Part shown: positions 1 to 11,453 of the stretch, piece after piece | Layout: every line of letters begins with the position of its first letter | Position numbering within the stretch: position 1 is the first letter of the stretch | Assembly: GCA_037126765.1 (NCBI GenBank) | Contig: JBBCBC010000026.1 | Span: 29,931,698 to 29,995,697, forward strand | Source: Stenogyne calaminthoides | Taxonomy: Eukaryota; Streptophyta; Magnoliopsida; Lamiales; Lamiaceae | Length of the DNA: 64,000 nucleotides | Reading direction: 5' to 3' | Position numbers and translations under genes: made by a program | The notes under the pieces: model-generated | Seen by the model: only the letters and a program-made list of their open reading frames with translations | What the model was told of the DNA's origin: nothing | The model's database searches: none

Positions 1-2200
1 CGGATCTTCCCAAGTCGTTCTGGGGTCATGCCTTGGAAACAACGGCTTACATTCTGAACTTGGTGCCATCCAAATCGGTTCCCAAAACTCCCAAAGAATT
101 GTGGACCCATGCAAGCCTAGTATGAGACACATGAAAATTTGGGGGTGTCCGCCCACGGTTGGATAAGGAAGCCGGGTAAATTGGATCCTCAATCGTAATT
201 AAGGTTGTTTGTAGGATACCCCGAGGAACAAAAAGGGTGTATGTTCTATGGTTCGAAGATCAAAAGGTGGTCATAAGCACCCACTTTAGATTTTTGGAAG
301 AAGACTATATGAACCAAAGAAACCCGTATGAGATTACCTTAAATGAGCTTAGAGGGCAAACCTCAAAGTGCCAATCTGTCTTAGATGATATACCAAATGA
401 TACGCTTTTCAAACCGAGCCTCGTCAGAGTGGGAGGTTGTTAGACAGCCCGAGAGATTCATGGGAATAGGAGAGTCCTCGGACTTGATTCCCTGACAAGA
501 CGAATCGGACCCATGGACATATGACGAGGCACTCCAAGATAAGGATCTTGATTCTTGGCAAACAAAGAATGAAAAGCCCGAAATGGGTTCTATGTTTCAT
601 AATAGAGTGTGGGAGCTAGTCGAACCACTTAATGGGGGTCAAACCCATTGGATGCAAGTGGGTATATAAGAGGAAAAGAGGACCGGACGGGAAGGTAGAA
701 ACCTTTAAAGCAAGACTAGTGACGAAAAGGTTATACTCGAGAAAGAAGGGATCGATTATGAGGAAACTTTTTTCGCCTCAGTAGCCATGCTTAAGTCCAT
801 CCGTATTATCTTATCGATTGATGCGCATTTCGACTTTGAAATCTGGCAAATGGATGTCAAGACAGCTTTCCTTAACGGAAGTCTTGATGAAGAGATCTAT
901 ATGCAACAACCCCAAGGTTTCATTGAAACAGGCCAAGAACATCTTGTTTGTAAGCTCAAGAAGTCCATTTACTGGACTCAAACAGCATCCGAGCTTGGAA
1001 CCAATGTTTTGATCATGTTATAAAGTCTTATGGGTTTGATCAAAACGAGTTTGAAAGTTGTGTGTATAAAAAGCGTGTCGGAATCGCATTGGTATTCTTA
1101 GTACTATACGAGATCTACATTCGATCATCGAAACGATGTGAAGGTGTTATCGACGTAAGGGCATGGCTTTCAAAACAGTTTGATATGAAGGACTTAGGGG
1201 AAGCCGGACACATCCTTGGGATCAAGATCACTCGAGATCGCAAGAAAAGGATGATAGGCTTATCGCAAGCTTCATACATAGACACTATCTTGAAACGCTT
1301 CAGCATGCAAGATTCCAAGAAATGATTCGCACCTTTCGTGCATGGAATCCATCTATCCAAGAAAATGTCCCCAAGACGCAAAGAGGAGATAGATGACATG
1401 AAAGGCATTCCTTATGCTTCGGCTGTCGGAAGCCTTATGTATGCAATGCTGTGTACGAGACCGAATATTTGCTTTGCCGTAGGCATGGTGGCAAGATATC
1501 AAAGTAACCCCGAGAAAGAGCATTGATCTACGCTTAAAAACATTAAAGTATCTCAAAAAGAACTCGGGATAGAATGTTGGTTTATCGATCGAATAGTCAA
1601 TCCCCATCTATTACACGGACTCGGATTTTCAATCGACGCGTAGACTCGTAAAATCTACCTTCTAGTGTGTTTTTGCATGGGGGAAGGAGCCGTGACATGG
1701 AGAAGTCAAAGCGTAAATGCGTCGCAGATTCTACCATGGAAGCCGAATATGTAGGCTATAGGCGAGGCGGCGAAAAAAGCGGTTTGGCTCAAGCACTTCC
1801 TAGTGGACTTAGATGTGGTTCGAATTTGCCCAAAGAGAATCATCATTTATTGTGACAATGCCGGGAAGCGATTGCAAATTCAAGGGAACCAAGAGCCCAC
1901 AAGGCCAGCAAACACATAGAAAGGAAATACCATCTTATACGAGATATCGTTAAGAGAGGAGATATAGATGTGGCAAAGATAGCATCTGAGAACAACCTAG
2001 CAGATCCATTCACAAAGAGTCTGCCTCTCAATACATTCGAGAGACATGTGGAAGGAATGGGTGTCAAGACCGCTTGCTAAACTGCTTTGAGTATAAGTGG
2101 GAGAAATTATTAGGTTCGTGTAGGTGACATTAGATGTCACGGACTACGCTAGACATGTTGTAGTATACTTAAAAGCAGACTTTGAGTACAAGTGGGAGAT
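1..2200 (+). pseudogene. Copia element A (left copy), pol relic: integrase C-terminus, reverse transcriptase, RNase H
   Basis: This is the 3' part of a Ty1/copia polyprotein, read on the + strand and cut by the window edge. In order it shows an integrase C-terminal segment around 230-440 (motif FLEEDYMNQRNP), RVT_2 reverse transcriptase from about 600 to 1330 (QMDVKTAFLNGSLDEEIYMQ, then DMKDLGEAGHILGIKI), and an RNase H segment near 1720-2070 (DSTMEAEYVGY). Frame changes and stops break it throughout. The catalytic YVDD box is not recognisable where it should be (LVLYEIYIRSSKR near 1100), while the inverted copy at the other window end keeps LYLDD. It cannot be functional. It runs straight into a purine tract and the LTR at 2201. 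Confidence 0.9.
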
Positions 2201-4042
2201 TGTTGGGATTATACTGAAAAGTATGCTTTTTACTTTGTATAATCGAAACCCAATTTTCGGACTTATTTATTTGAAATAAATGGTTTATCAATGATGCTTT
2301 AAATATGATTGAATGTTACATATATTTATCGTGATAACTGCTCAAAAATTCAATGACGTGTTACATTGTAGTTAATTTAGTGATACCGATCACGAAAGAT
2401 TAAATTAATGAAATCCCTTTGTAACTAAAAAGTACGCCATTCATGACCTAGATGGAAATGAACAACCCATCGCGAAAGGTTGAGGTGTAAGGCTCAGATT
2501 GGTTGTCTTGACCAAGAGATTACACTAGTGCATGACCGATGCAATTAATAGGACCTACCGGGAGGATAAATTCTTCAGAACTGAACAAGGAAGAATTAGA
2601 CCTCGGTGGTTCGTTGTTTCTTAACCTTCGTCCCTTAAATAGATCACGTGGGATTGGTAACTATTGCTTTGACTTATCATGGGTAGCGAATCGTCGAGAT
2701 TCAATACTTTTTATCTTGGGCAATATTATTGGTCACATGTGATTGCTAAGATTTAATACTTAAGAAACGTGTGCAAGTACACTTGTTCGATTTGCCCCCT
2801 TGAGAGGTTCATAAGCTTTATCATACCAAATCTTGCAAGTGGAATTAGTTTCCGGTATGGATAATAATGTTGAACCGTTCCTTGACCAAGGATAAAAGAT
2901 ATTAATTAATTAGATAGCTATTTCAATGCTTTGAATTAATTAATGGGCTAGATAATCTTAAACACGGAAATAATGACCGGGAGCCATATTGACTGTAATA
3001 TGGGTTAAGATGGATAGTGCAATATTAATTATGTAGTGGGATTAATTAATATTTATGGGCTTGAATTATATTGTGGCTCAATATTAGATATTCAAGGTCC
3101 ATTAGAAGGTCCAATCTTAATTCTCCTAAAGGCCCCCTGAGTAGCCCAACATATAGTCCATTAACTGAAAAGGTGATTAAAATAAAATAAATATTGTTGC
3201 TTATTTTTCCTTGAAATTTTCGAAAATTATGGATGAAGCTGGGAGAAAGATTTTCTTTGAATTTTGTTATGGAATGAAGATATGTATTCTTGGAATACAA
3301 GATTATCTCATTAAATTCAAGAAATCTCCCACATGGTTTATCCATATGTATTTTTCGAAAAAGATGAAAATATAGGGCAAGAAAGATTTTCTTGATTTTC
3401 TTGAAAAGATATTATGGAAGATATGTATTTTTTGAAATACAAGAATATCTCATAAATTCAAGAAGATCCAAATCTTGGAATCTTGCAAGGCCATATTTTC
3501 GAAAATCCATATAATAGAGGAAGTGGGATTTTTGTGGAATATTTTAATTATGGGAAAAAGAATATAGGAGATATATTCAAAATTTCTTGGTGACCAAGAA
3601 AAGTCTTTTCCCACATTGATTTTCTACAAGAATTTTCGACCACTCCTCTCCTATAAATAGGGGATGATTGGTTCATTCCCAAGTACAATTCCATGTGCTG
3701 GAAAAATTAGCAAATCCACGAAAGTGGTGCAACAAAGTTTATTTTTTTCCTTTTGTTAATTGTTCGCGAGTATCCTTCCACCGGATTGTCGAGCAAGGGC
3801 TAAGGGAATACTTGGGAAGTCCTTTTGGTTAGTCCGTCCAACCGAGTCATCCCGAGAGGTACGTTCACGTAAACCCGTAGATTTCGCATGCGTAGGTTTT
3901 ACGTGACTTTTTATATGCATGATATGTTGTTGTAATTATTATTTGAATTAATATAGGATTAATTCATGCTAGTAATAATTAAAGAATTAAATTTGTATTT
4001 AAATATTCACCTTAATAGATCCAGGCAACTCATTCCCCAACA
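2201..4042 (+). repeat. LTR of copia element A, left copy (3' LTR)
   Basis: The sequence begins TGTTGGGATTATACTG directly after a purine-rich tract (AAGTGGGAGAT) and ends in CCCCAACA, giving the expected TG...CA ends with a short inverted repeat. An inverted copy of similar length lies at 60196-62045; by eye the two are clearly homologous but have many differences, so they come from different insertions. It is non-coding; small reading frames inside it are chance. The right end joins the reverse transcriptase of copia element B, so A inserted into B. The matching target duplication would lie outside the window. Confidence 0.88.
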
Positions 4043-5744
4043 AAGCTTTGATCCAACAACTCAACTCTCTCAAGAATGTCATGAGCATATTTAGCTTGCC
4101 AAACTAATATCCATCAAAGTGTGTAAGTGACCTCAAGCCCAAGGAAATAGTTAAGGCGCCCAAGATCCTTAATGGCAAACTCACGGTGTGTACGAGAAAT
4201 GAAATTTTGCAATAAAGAATCATAGTTACCCGTAATAATGATGTCATCCACGTAGAGTAACAAAAAGATAACGGAGGTACCTCGATGAAGATGGAACAAG
4301 GAGGAATCACATCGGCTCTGGAGAAAGCCAAGAGTAGTGAGATATGAGCTGAATCGCTGAAACCAGACAAGAGGCGCCTGACGAAGACCATATAGGGCTT
4401 TCTTCAAACGGCACATGTGATCAGGAAATCGAGGGTCGACGTAGCCTTGGGGCTGAGCCATGAATACCGGCTTGTCAAGAACACCATTAAGAAAGGCGTT
4501 TTTGACATCAAGCTGATGAAGCGGCCAACTGTAGTGGACCGAGAGAGCAAGAATAATGCGGTCAGATGTAGCTTTGACAACCTGAGCTACTAGACGGGCT
4601 TTGTGGCGCTCAACTGATCCATCGGCATGAAACTTTGTACGGAACACCCATTTCGAACCAACTATATTTGTACCAGGGGGCGTGGTACCAAATCCCAAGT
4701 CTGATTCGGACGAAGAGCATCAATTTCCTCCTGCATAGCGGCAAGCCACTCCGGATGTTTAGCAGCACTTTTAAAACCACGAGGCTCAGACGTGGCAACG
4801 AGAGCGGATAAGAGAGATGTAGAGACCAAGTCGAGCGGGTAACGAGGCTTGAAGACGCCCTAGCCCGTGTAATCATGGGGTGGTGTGGCTGGTCGGGCTG
4901 TGCTGCAGTTAGAGCGATAGGTGGCGCCCCAGTTGGCTGAGGCTCGACATGATGAGGAGCGAGCGGTGGCTCGGCAAGAGAAGGCTGGATACCGGCTGGA
5001 GGCGGACCTGCTGGGGCAGTAGGAGGAGCGAGGAGCTCGGCCTCGGTCGGGTCATGCAAGATAGGGGCCGAGGGGTATAGGGCTGCACGAGGAGGTGCAG
5101 TGGGCGTGGGAGTAATGCTGGGGGCAGCGGGCTTGGAGCACGAGATGCGCACTGCATCTAGAAAAGTTGTGATGTCCAAATCGGAGAGTGAACTCGAAGC
5201 CGAATTTTGAGAAAAAGGGAAGCATTGCTCATCAAATTGAGCATGTCGTGTAGTGAAGATCCAGGATGAGGACAGATGAAGACAACGGAATCCCTTGTAA
5301 ATACTGTTGTAACCCAAAAAGATACACGGTCAACTACGAGGCTCCAGTTTATTTGCTGCATAATCCCGAAGATACAGAAACACACGACACCCAAACGGCT
5401 TGAAATTACCATAATTAGGAACATAACCAAACAACAACTGAAAGGGTGACGAAGCATTCAAAACAGTAGAAGGAAGCCTGTTGATTAAATATACAGCTGT
5501 TGCAAAAGCATCAAACCAGAGAGCAGCAGGTGCATGAGCATGAAACAACATAGACAGACCAGTTTCAAAGATATGACGATGCTTGCGTTCAGCTCGACCA
5601 TTTTGCTGTGGAGTATATGGACAAGATAAACGATGCAGTATACCATGCAGATTCATGAAATCACGAACTTTAGCATTTACAAACTCAGTTCCCCCATCAC
5701 TTTGAAAAACCTTAATTTTTCGATCAAATTGGGTTCAAACAAAC
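4043..5744 (-). pseudogene. Copia element B copy 1: integrase/reverse transcriptase, cut by element A
   Basis: This is a Ty1/copia pol fragment on the - strand. From its 5' side (right) it shows the second half of the integrase core (QSDGGTEF, then YTPQQNGRAERKHRH, 5330-5740), a Pro/Ala-rich linker around 4870-5160, and reverse transcriptase at 4114-4850 (WVFRTKFHADGSVERHKARL, QLDVKNAFLNG, LLLYVDDIIITGN). Several frame breaks separate these blocks. The reverse transcriptase ends abruptly at 4043, where the LTR of element A begins. Gag, protease and the N-terminal integrase are absent because of an internal deletion that joins integrase to LTR at about 5744. Copy 2 carries the same deletion. 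Confidence 0.9.
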
Positions 5745-5921
5745 GTGAAAATCACCGTTGAATTGGTGATTGGAGAATTCTACTATTAATAATAAATTGT
5801 GTACACGTTTATAACAACTTACCCAATATACGGGTGATATACATGGGAAATAATAAATGAATATTAAATACAAAAGATACACGGTCAAACCATATCTTGA
5901 TTAATCTTTAGCTTTATTACA
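5745..5921 (-). repeat. 5' LTR of copia B copy 1, fused to integrase
   Basis: This roughly 177-bp segment matches 16489-16665 and the left end of B copy 2 (13827-14008). It starts GTGAAAATCACC immediately next to integrase codons, so the deletion removed the primer-binding site, gag and protease. The outer boundary near 5921 is approximate. It lies about 65 bp beyond the stop codon of peptide gene 1. Confidence 0.7.
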
Positions 5922-5987
5922 TGCAAAGAAAGGTCAAAGAACACTAGTTAATTAATAAGATGAGACAATCGATATTAAAATACAACA

Positions 5988-6340
5988 TCAAAACTGAGAA
6001 GGGCTGCAGCATACTAAATCTGGCCTTTCTTTGGTGCAGCACTGATAACCCTCGCCTAAACGGCGATAACCAAAACTACGACCACCACCACTGCCACCAC
6101 GCTTGCCGCCCTTTGCTAAATTTCCACCTGTCGTTAAAATATTTTAAAAATTCAATTAAAAAGGAGGAGAGATTTAATAAGAAAATTAATTTGATATACG
6201 TGTAATAATGAGAGTATATATGTCATATGTGGCTTACTAATTGTTTGGTCGTGTGAAGCAGCCACCTGATGAGAGGATGTAATGACAAAAACAAGGAGAA
6301 GACCTACAACAAGGAACAACCTAATTTTGTTGGGAGACAT
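5988..6340 (-). CDS. Small secreted cysteine-pair peptide, gene 1 (two exons)
   Basis: Predicted 80-residue secreted peptide. Exon 1 is 6340-6238 and exon 2 is 6127-5988, joined by a GT-AG intron (donor ATTA|GTAAGC, acceptor TTAACGACAG|GTGG) in phase 1. Exon 1 encodes a classic signal peptide with hydrophobic core LFLVVGLLLVFVITSS, then QVAASHDQTI. Exon 2 encodes a Gly/Lys/Arg-rich part (GGKRGGSGGGR), the block SFGYRRLGEG, and a tail with two cysteine pairs, CCTKERPDLVCC, ending CCSPSQF. The start is the only Met ahead of the signal peptide, and a TATA box lies about 90 bp upstream. Related exons occur at 11454-12202, 16732, 20345, 38397, 58389 and 58721. The plan of signal peptide, Gly-rich part and Cys tail recalls plant class II glycine-rich proteins, but I do not recognise the family. 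The role is unknown; an apoplastic signal or defence peptide is an inference. Confidence 0.72.
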
Positions 6341-6426
6341 TATATTAATTAAAATACCAGATTCAGGATTTATTTATTCTTGAGAAACGAGGCTTGAAAT
6401 ATTGTTAATTAGTCGGTTTGGAGGTG

Positions 6427-6434
6427 TATTTATA
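6427..6434 (-). promoter_or_regulatory. TATA box of peptide gene 1
   Basis: The - strand reads CCTATAAATACACC, a textbook plant TATA box, 87-94 bp upstream of the ATG at 6340. That leaves room for a short 5' leader of about 60 bases. It supports the chosen start and suggests that the gene still has a core promoter. Confidence 0.6.
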
Positions 6435-6913
6435 GGAAAAAATATGAGAAATTTTCTTTGAGTACGTAGCCCTTTTCATATTTTAATATATACAGAAGAA
6501 GAAGCTCGTGCATTGAAAAGGAGCAATGAAATTGCAAACTCTTTTCACATTGCGTACGTGCATTGAAGTTTGAGAGAAGCGTGTGTTAACTTGGTACGAA
6601 ATTTGAAACATGCATGCAACTTAAATGTGGTCTACCAAATTGAAATTGATCTCTCAATATTTTTGTTTTATATACATGTACTAAATTTGTTGTTTTTGAG
6701 TAGAATTTTATTACAACATATATATCATATTAAAATTGAAAATATCAATATATAGTCCTTGCGCCGGATACCGAGTTATAAAATTTTTTTTGCATATGTA
6801 ACACATGCATGACTAGAACTGGAAATGCAATGCACATAACTTAAAACTTTGGGACAGTCCTATATATTTAACCAAATTGCAGTTTTAGGAAATTATATAG
6901 CTAACTTATACTA

Positions 6914-7200
6914 CTCCCTGACTCCCTCCATCATATTAATGGAATATTTATTGTCCCCATTGATTTTAAAAAATAATTTTTTATAATTTATTAATTGGTA
7001 AAATAGTGATATTTGTGTAAATTAAATGAGATAAAATGGACTTTAGCGTTAAAAAAAGTAATGACATTGGGTGTAATGAGGTGTTTGAAAAGTATAGATT
7101 AAAGGAAAAACAATTATTTTATTATTATTTATAATAATATTCAATTGATTTTGGGAAGGACCTTTTTGGCAAATGTTCAATAGAGTTGGGACGGAGAGAC
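6914..7200. mobile_element. Stowaway-like MITE
   Basis: The element begins after TA with CTCCCTGACTCCCTCCATC and ends GTTGGGACGGAGAGAC before TA. The ends are inverted and the interior is AT-rich (ATTGATTTT on the left against AAAATCAAT on the right). TA target and CTCCCTCCGTCC-type ends are the Stowaway/Tc1-mariner signature. It lies about 570 bp upstream of peptide gene 1. Confidence 0.65.
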
Positions 7201-8240
7201 TATTGTTTTAGCCACTTTTACCAAAATGTCGTTAAAGGTACCATATGACGACCCGAGACACCATCACGGAGATGATGTATTAATTAGGCTAATTTTTGGT
7301 AAAAACATTTGATAAAAGATTAATTTATATATAATTAAAAAGTTAACTATGTTACGTGGAAAAAGCTGATCTCCTACATCATAGGATCACAACAAGAAAT
7401 TAAATGGGCTATAAATTTATGCAGCATTGGTTCAAAAGATATTAATTATTCATATATTTGCAAAATAATGTACCTTGGAAATATTGAATTGAGTAAAATT
7501 AATATCCAAGAAAGGCAGAACATACATTCAAACGTATTCCACACGTTTGCACATTTTCAACCTTGGTGAATTTTTTATTTTGGCATAGTTGTGAAGAGTT
7601 TAAGTTAGAAAAAAAATCAATTTAGTTTGTTGGGTTAGTATATTGTGAGACAATTAATTACATATGAGATGATTAATTAATTAAACCCACTAGTCAAATT
7701 TACTTAACGAATCAAATTCATCCTTTTTAGTCCGATCCTATACGTTAATTATTAATGTTTGTGAAACCAAATTCGGGCTTAATTGATGTCGTGACTTTTT
7801 AAATTTGTACGAGTATCCTTAAACGACAAATAAAACGGGTCGGAGGGAACTAATTACTTGCTTTACATTATACCTTTTCGAAACGAAAAGGTCGTTTTAC
7901 ATGTATACATCTCCAGTGTTGCTTCTTCTGCTTAAACCTACGAGTCCAAATTATTTTTTTATAAATATGAACAATTCAGTCAAGCTTCATATCCTGATGA
8001 AATTCTGAATTTCAATTTAATCTAAAAATAAAATAATTCCGAAAATAAATACTTCTATCCATATAGCTCCAATTCTTCATCAAATGGTTATAATTCTCTG
8101 TACACGTGTTAATTGTTATTTAAGCGAATTTAGGGAATATCCCAAATTAAGATGAACATTCACATTAGAAAACTTAAAATTTAATTTACAAGGACTCGAT
8201 CCTCATTAAAAAGGCCCGTAGAGGTGAGATTAAGGCACAA
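7201..8240. other. Intergenic, AT-rich, no gene seen
   Basis: No convincing coding region is visible on either strand. The piece near 7830 (GGGTCGGAGGGA) may be the end of another Stowaway element. This stretch belongs to the roughly 2.1 kb present in duplication copy 1 but missing from copy 2. Confidence 0.5.
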
Positions 8241-8293
8241 CTTTTGAAAATAAGTTCTTTTGAAAGCTGTTTTAAGTGTTTCAAAATACACCC
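8241..8293. mobile_element. Half of a Tourist-like MITE
   Basis: The segment GAAAGCTGTTTTAAGTGTTTC followed by ACACCCTAA matches the right half of the complete fold-back element at 9709-9827. The left half is absent. In copy 2 the equivalent half-element begins at about 16872, precisely where the deletion that removed peptide exon 1 ends. Confidence 0.5.
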
Positions 8294-8724
8294 TAAAAGG
8301 ATGAAACCATGAAGTGAGATGGGGCTCGGCCGCATAAGATGTAGGGTTGGGCTTTTGTGGGGTGGATGGGATTGGGCTGTATTATAACAAAATAGTGGTT
8401 TAGAATATATAATTGGGCTGGAGGTTTATACGAGTTGAGTAGTAAATTGTATCGGGTCATACCAACGGATGGCCCAAGAAATTACCAATATAAGGCGGGA
8501 AAGAGGTTGGGCTTATGAGCTGAATTTGGTGGGCCGAAAGGAATAGGCAGGGATGTATACTATGTTTTTAAAAGCGGAAGCGAATGGATGTTGACTCGGA
8601 CAATCATTGTGCTTTCAATTGAACCGGGTTCAATCGGATCTGATCGTTATTCAAGTAATTGAGCTGGATAATATCATAATTACATAATATAATATATATA
8701 TATATATAATAATCTTTTATATAT

Positions 8725-9390
8725 TTTTTTTAAAAGTAAAAGTTCTTTTATTCAAGAATGAATGAGAACATATGAAATCACTGTACAGTAATGTATAATT
8801 TTACAAGAACAAATTAGAGAAATAGTAATTACAAAAAGAAGGGTATTTCATCGAGCATCAACTACATAATCTGCCCTTAATTTCATCTATGGCTTTCTCC
8901 AAATCAAAGCATTTTTCATCAAATATCACTTTATTTCCCCCTTTCCAAATTATCCAGACAATGCAAATCCACAAGCTCGTAGCAAAAGTATTATCTTTCC
9001 CACAAGAATGACAGAGTGAGACAAGAAGTGGCATGAAATCTGAATATTGACCAGCCTCCAAGACACCTAACCAGTTATAGCAAGCATACCAGATTTTAGA
9101 TGATATGTTTCACTCGATGAAAAGATGAACAACAATTTCCGGCTTTAGGTTGCAAAACGAGCAATTTGTGTTGCAGTTTTGAGGAAGAATGTTGCGCTTC
9201 ATGAGATTCACTCGAGTAGGTAGTCCGTCTTGAATGAGTCGTCAAGCCGTTGCCAAGATTTTGAGTGGAGAAATCTTGCTACAAATTCGACCAAGGATTG
9301 AGCTAGCAATTGAATCCCTAATCATCGTAGGCATTGGAGCACTCAATATTTCACATGCCTTCTTCTACATTTTTTAAATAATAGCACATT
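8725..9390 (-). pseudogene. LINE (non-LTR retrotransposon) 3' relic, copy 1
   Basis: On the - strand the translation shows the zinc-binding region that follows LINE reverse transcriptase: KRNILPQNCNTNCSFCNLKP, then EIVVHLFIE, a stop where a Cys is expected, ISSKIWYACYNWLG, and finally IVWIIWKGGNKVIFDEKCFD. The order C-x2-C, HLF, IW and W-x2-W-x-x-N-x2-IF is typical of plant LINE ORF2 C-termini (zf-RVT). The reverse transcriptase core is absent. The - strand 3' end carries GAATAAAAGAAC, which could be a poly(A) signal. A second copy lies at 17325-18030. Confidence 0.7.
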
Positions 9391-9708
9391 AAATTTAGAG
9401 AAAGTCTTGTGTGAAATATTGCACACCAGTGTTATGTGCAATACAATATAAATAAGGTAAAAATTGCTTAAAATTCGCGGGTCTGGGCGCGAGTCGGGTC
9501 TGGGCGGGTCGGGCGCGGGCGCGGGCAGGACCTACCAACAATCTGCCCTAAAATCCATTTCCCTGACCGCGAGAAAAAAAAGACCCAATTGCACATATCA
9601 ATTGTATGCAATATTGCATACAAGTTTTTGTCTTAAATTTAATTTTTCAAGATAATTCCTCAAATTTTAAAAATAGCCCTTAAAATTACAAGATGAACCC
9701 TTTAATAA

Positions 9709-9827
9709 GGGCGTTGTTTTTTAAACACTTAAAACAGCTTCCAGAAGCACTCATTTTCAAAGCCCCCTCTCACAGCTTTGAAAATAAGTGCTTCTGAAAG
9801 CTGTTTTAAGTGTTTCAAAACACACCC
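9709..9827. mobile_element. Tourist-like fold-back MITE
   Basis: This 119-bp element is almost entirely an inverted repeat. GGGCGTTG...AAACACTTAAAACAGCTTC is mirrored by GAAAGCTGTTTTAAGTGTTTC...CACACCC. It is flanked on both sides by TAA (9706-9708 and 9828-9830). A 3-bp TAA/TTA target and GGG(T/C)GT ends are the PIF/Harbinger (Tourist) signature. Its duplicate is at 19505-19623. Confidence 0.7.
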
Positions 9828-10554
9828 TAAGTATTAAAACATTACATAATGGCCCTCAATTTTTATTTTATTTCCAAATAATGTTAAAAGTTGCGAGTCA
9901 ACTTGTTCAATCGATCATCGTTTTTTGCTGCTTTTCCCACTTTTGAATGTTTTGTAGGCGATTTGAAAGTCTAGCGGTCCAACATTTTGATCGGTTCATT
10001 GTGCTTGTCGAGTAGCGGTTTGATCGGTCCTATCAACCATTTCAACCCGCTTTTTAAAACATAAGAGGTATTGCATCTGTATCTACTTATATATAGTACC
10101 AAAAACCGACCTAAATTTAAAAATTATTAAATTATTCGGCAAAAATTATTACGCCATAAATCGTATATAGTCCAAAGTCCATGCGTTGAAATGGAGGAGA
10201 TACGAATATATTCATTTAAATTTCAATGCTATTGCGTGTGGGGCCACAATATCTCCTCATTGCACTAATATTCAGTGTCGTACATATTTACTACTTGCAA
10301 AGAAAATAAAAAAAATCTTTTTATTACTTGTTATCCGATTCCAAGATTAATCGATTAATTTGGGGGATTTTTAATAGTTCACTAGCAAAGGTTTAATATT
10401 GAAGTTGTGCATGAACTGAGTCGTCTATGAAATTATTGTGAAAATTGTTGGGAGATTTACCATTCTTGGATTGTAATAGGAAAAACTGAAACCTGAGTAT
10501 ATGTTAAGTGTTTCTGTAACAAGATGGTTTTGGCATCATCAAAAAGGGGAAAAT

Positions 10555-11325
10555 TGTTGGGAGATAAATTTAATAAAGAAGATTTTGATTAGATCCCAAA
10601 ACCCCTGAGTATGACATGTTCAGGATAATCTTGATAGTTGAGTCAGGATTCAGTTTTAGAGTGTTCAGGATGTTATCTGCACCATGTATAGTCAGCAGAT
10701 ATAGATCAAGTTAGATTCTGAAGATTCTGAAAACTCAGAAGTTTCGAAGTTTCGAATGGAAATCAAGAAATCAAGTTTCGATATGAGATCGAGAATCAAG
10801 ACTCAAGATGAAATCGAGAATCAAGACTCGAAGATGAAATCGAGAAATCAAGACTCAAGACTCAAGACCCAAGATCAAGATGTCAAGACGAAAGATACTG
10901 AAGGCTAGTAGTTACTGAAGACTCAGTAATCTACTGAATGCTCAGTATAACCTGAATGTTCCGAGGCACTGAAAATATCTATCTGAAGGATACAATACTG
11001 AGAAAAACGCGAATACTTAGAAAAATAGATATTGCCCAAGACATTCACATGCAGACAAAAGGAATTAAAACAAAGTGTTGCTAAGGTTATATCACTCAGA
11101 GATATTGACCAAAAAGAGCCGTTATGTTTGTCTACATTTACTGAAGACATGAGCCAATCAGAGGAAGACAAAGATCAGATTTTTTCTTGACCTTTGAAAA
11201 GCGACAGGTCTCTGAAGCATGTCAGTAGTACTATTTTCCAGACTGCAAAAAGTGGTGAGTGGCTGCATGAAAAGCATTTTGCCTAAAACATGCTAGGGAG
11301 TTTCAAACCCAAATATAGCCGTTCA
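10555..11325 (+). repeat. Probable LTR fragment of a third copia family
   Basis: Copy 2 of the segmental duplication lacks this stretch, so it is an insertion. Just upstream is TGGCATCATCAAAAAGGGGA, which resembles the polypurine tract of many plant copia elements, followed by TGTTGGGAGATAAATTT, a plausible LTR start. Positions 10738-10880 are a purine-rich imperfect tandem repeat (units like ATCGAGAATCAAGACTC). No coding potential is seen. The right end is estimated from where similarity with copy 2 resumes. Confidence 0.4.
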
Positions 11326-11453
11326 TCACTTTGGAATTTCGAAGTAGAAATGAGCATACTTCTATAAAATTCAAGCCTACACCATTAGTTTAGTCCAGCA
11401 TTTGTGGTTAAAGAAGGTGAAAGAATATTAAAATACAATCTTAAAAGTAAGTA

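Noticed and set aside
4909..5157. Pro/Leu-rich 82-codon frame as a separate protein
   Set aside because: It is an alternative frame of the Pro/Ala-rich linker between integrase and reverse transcriptase of copia B.
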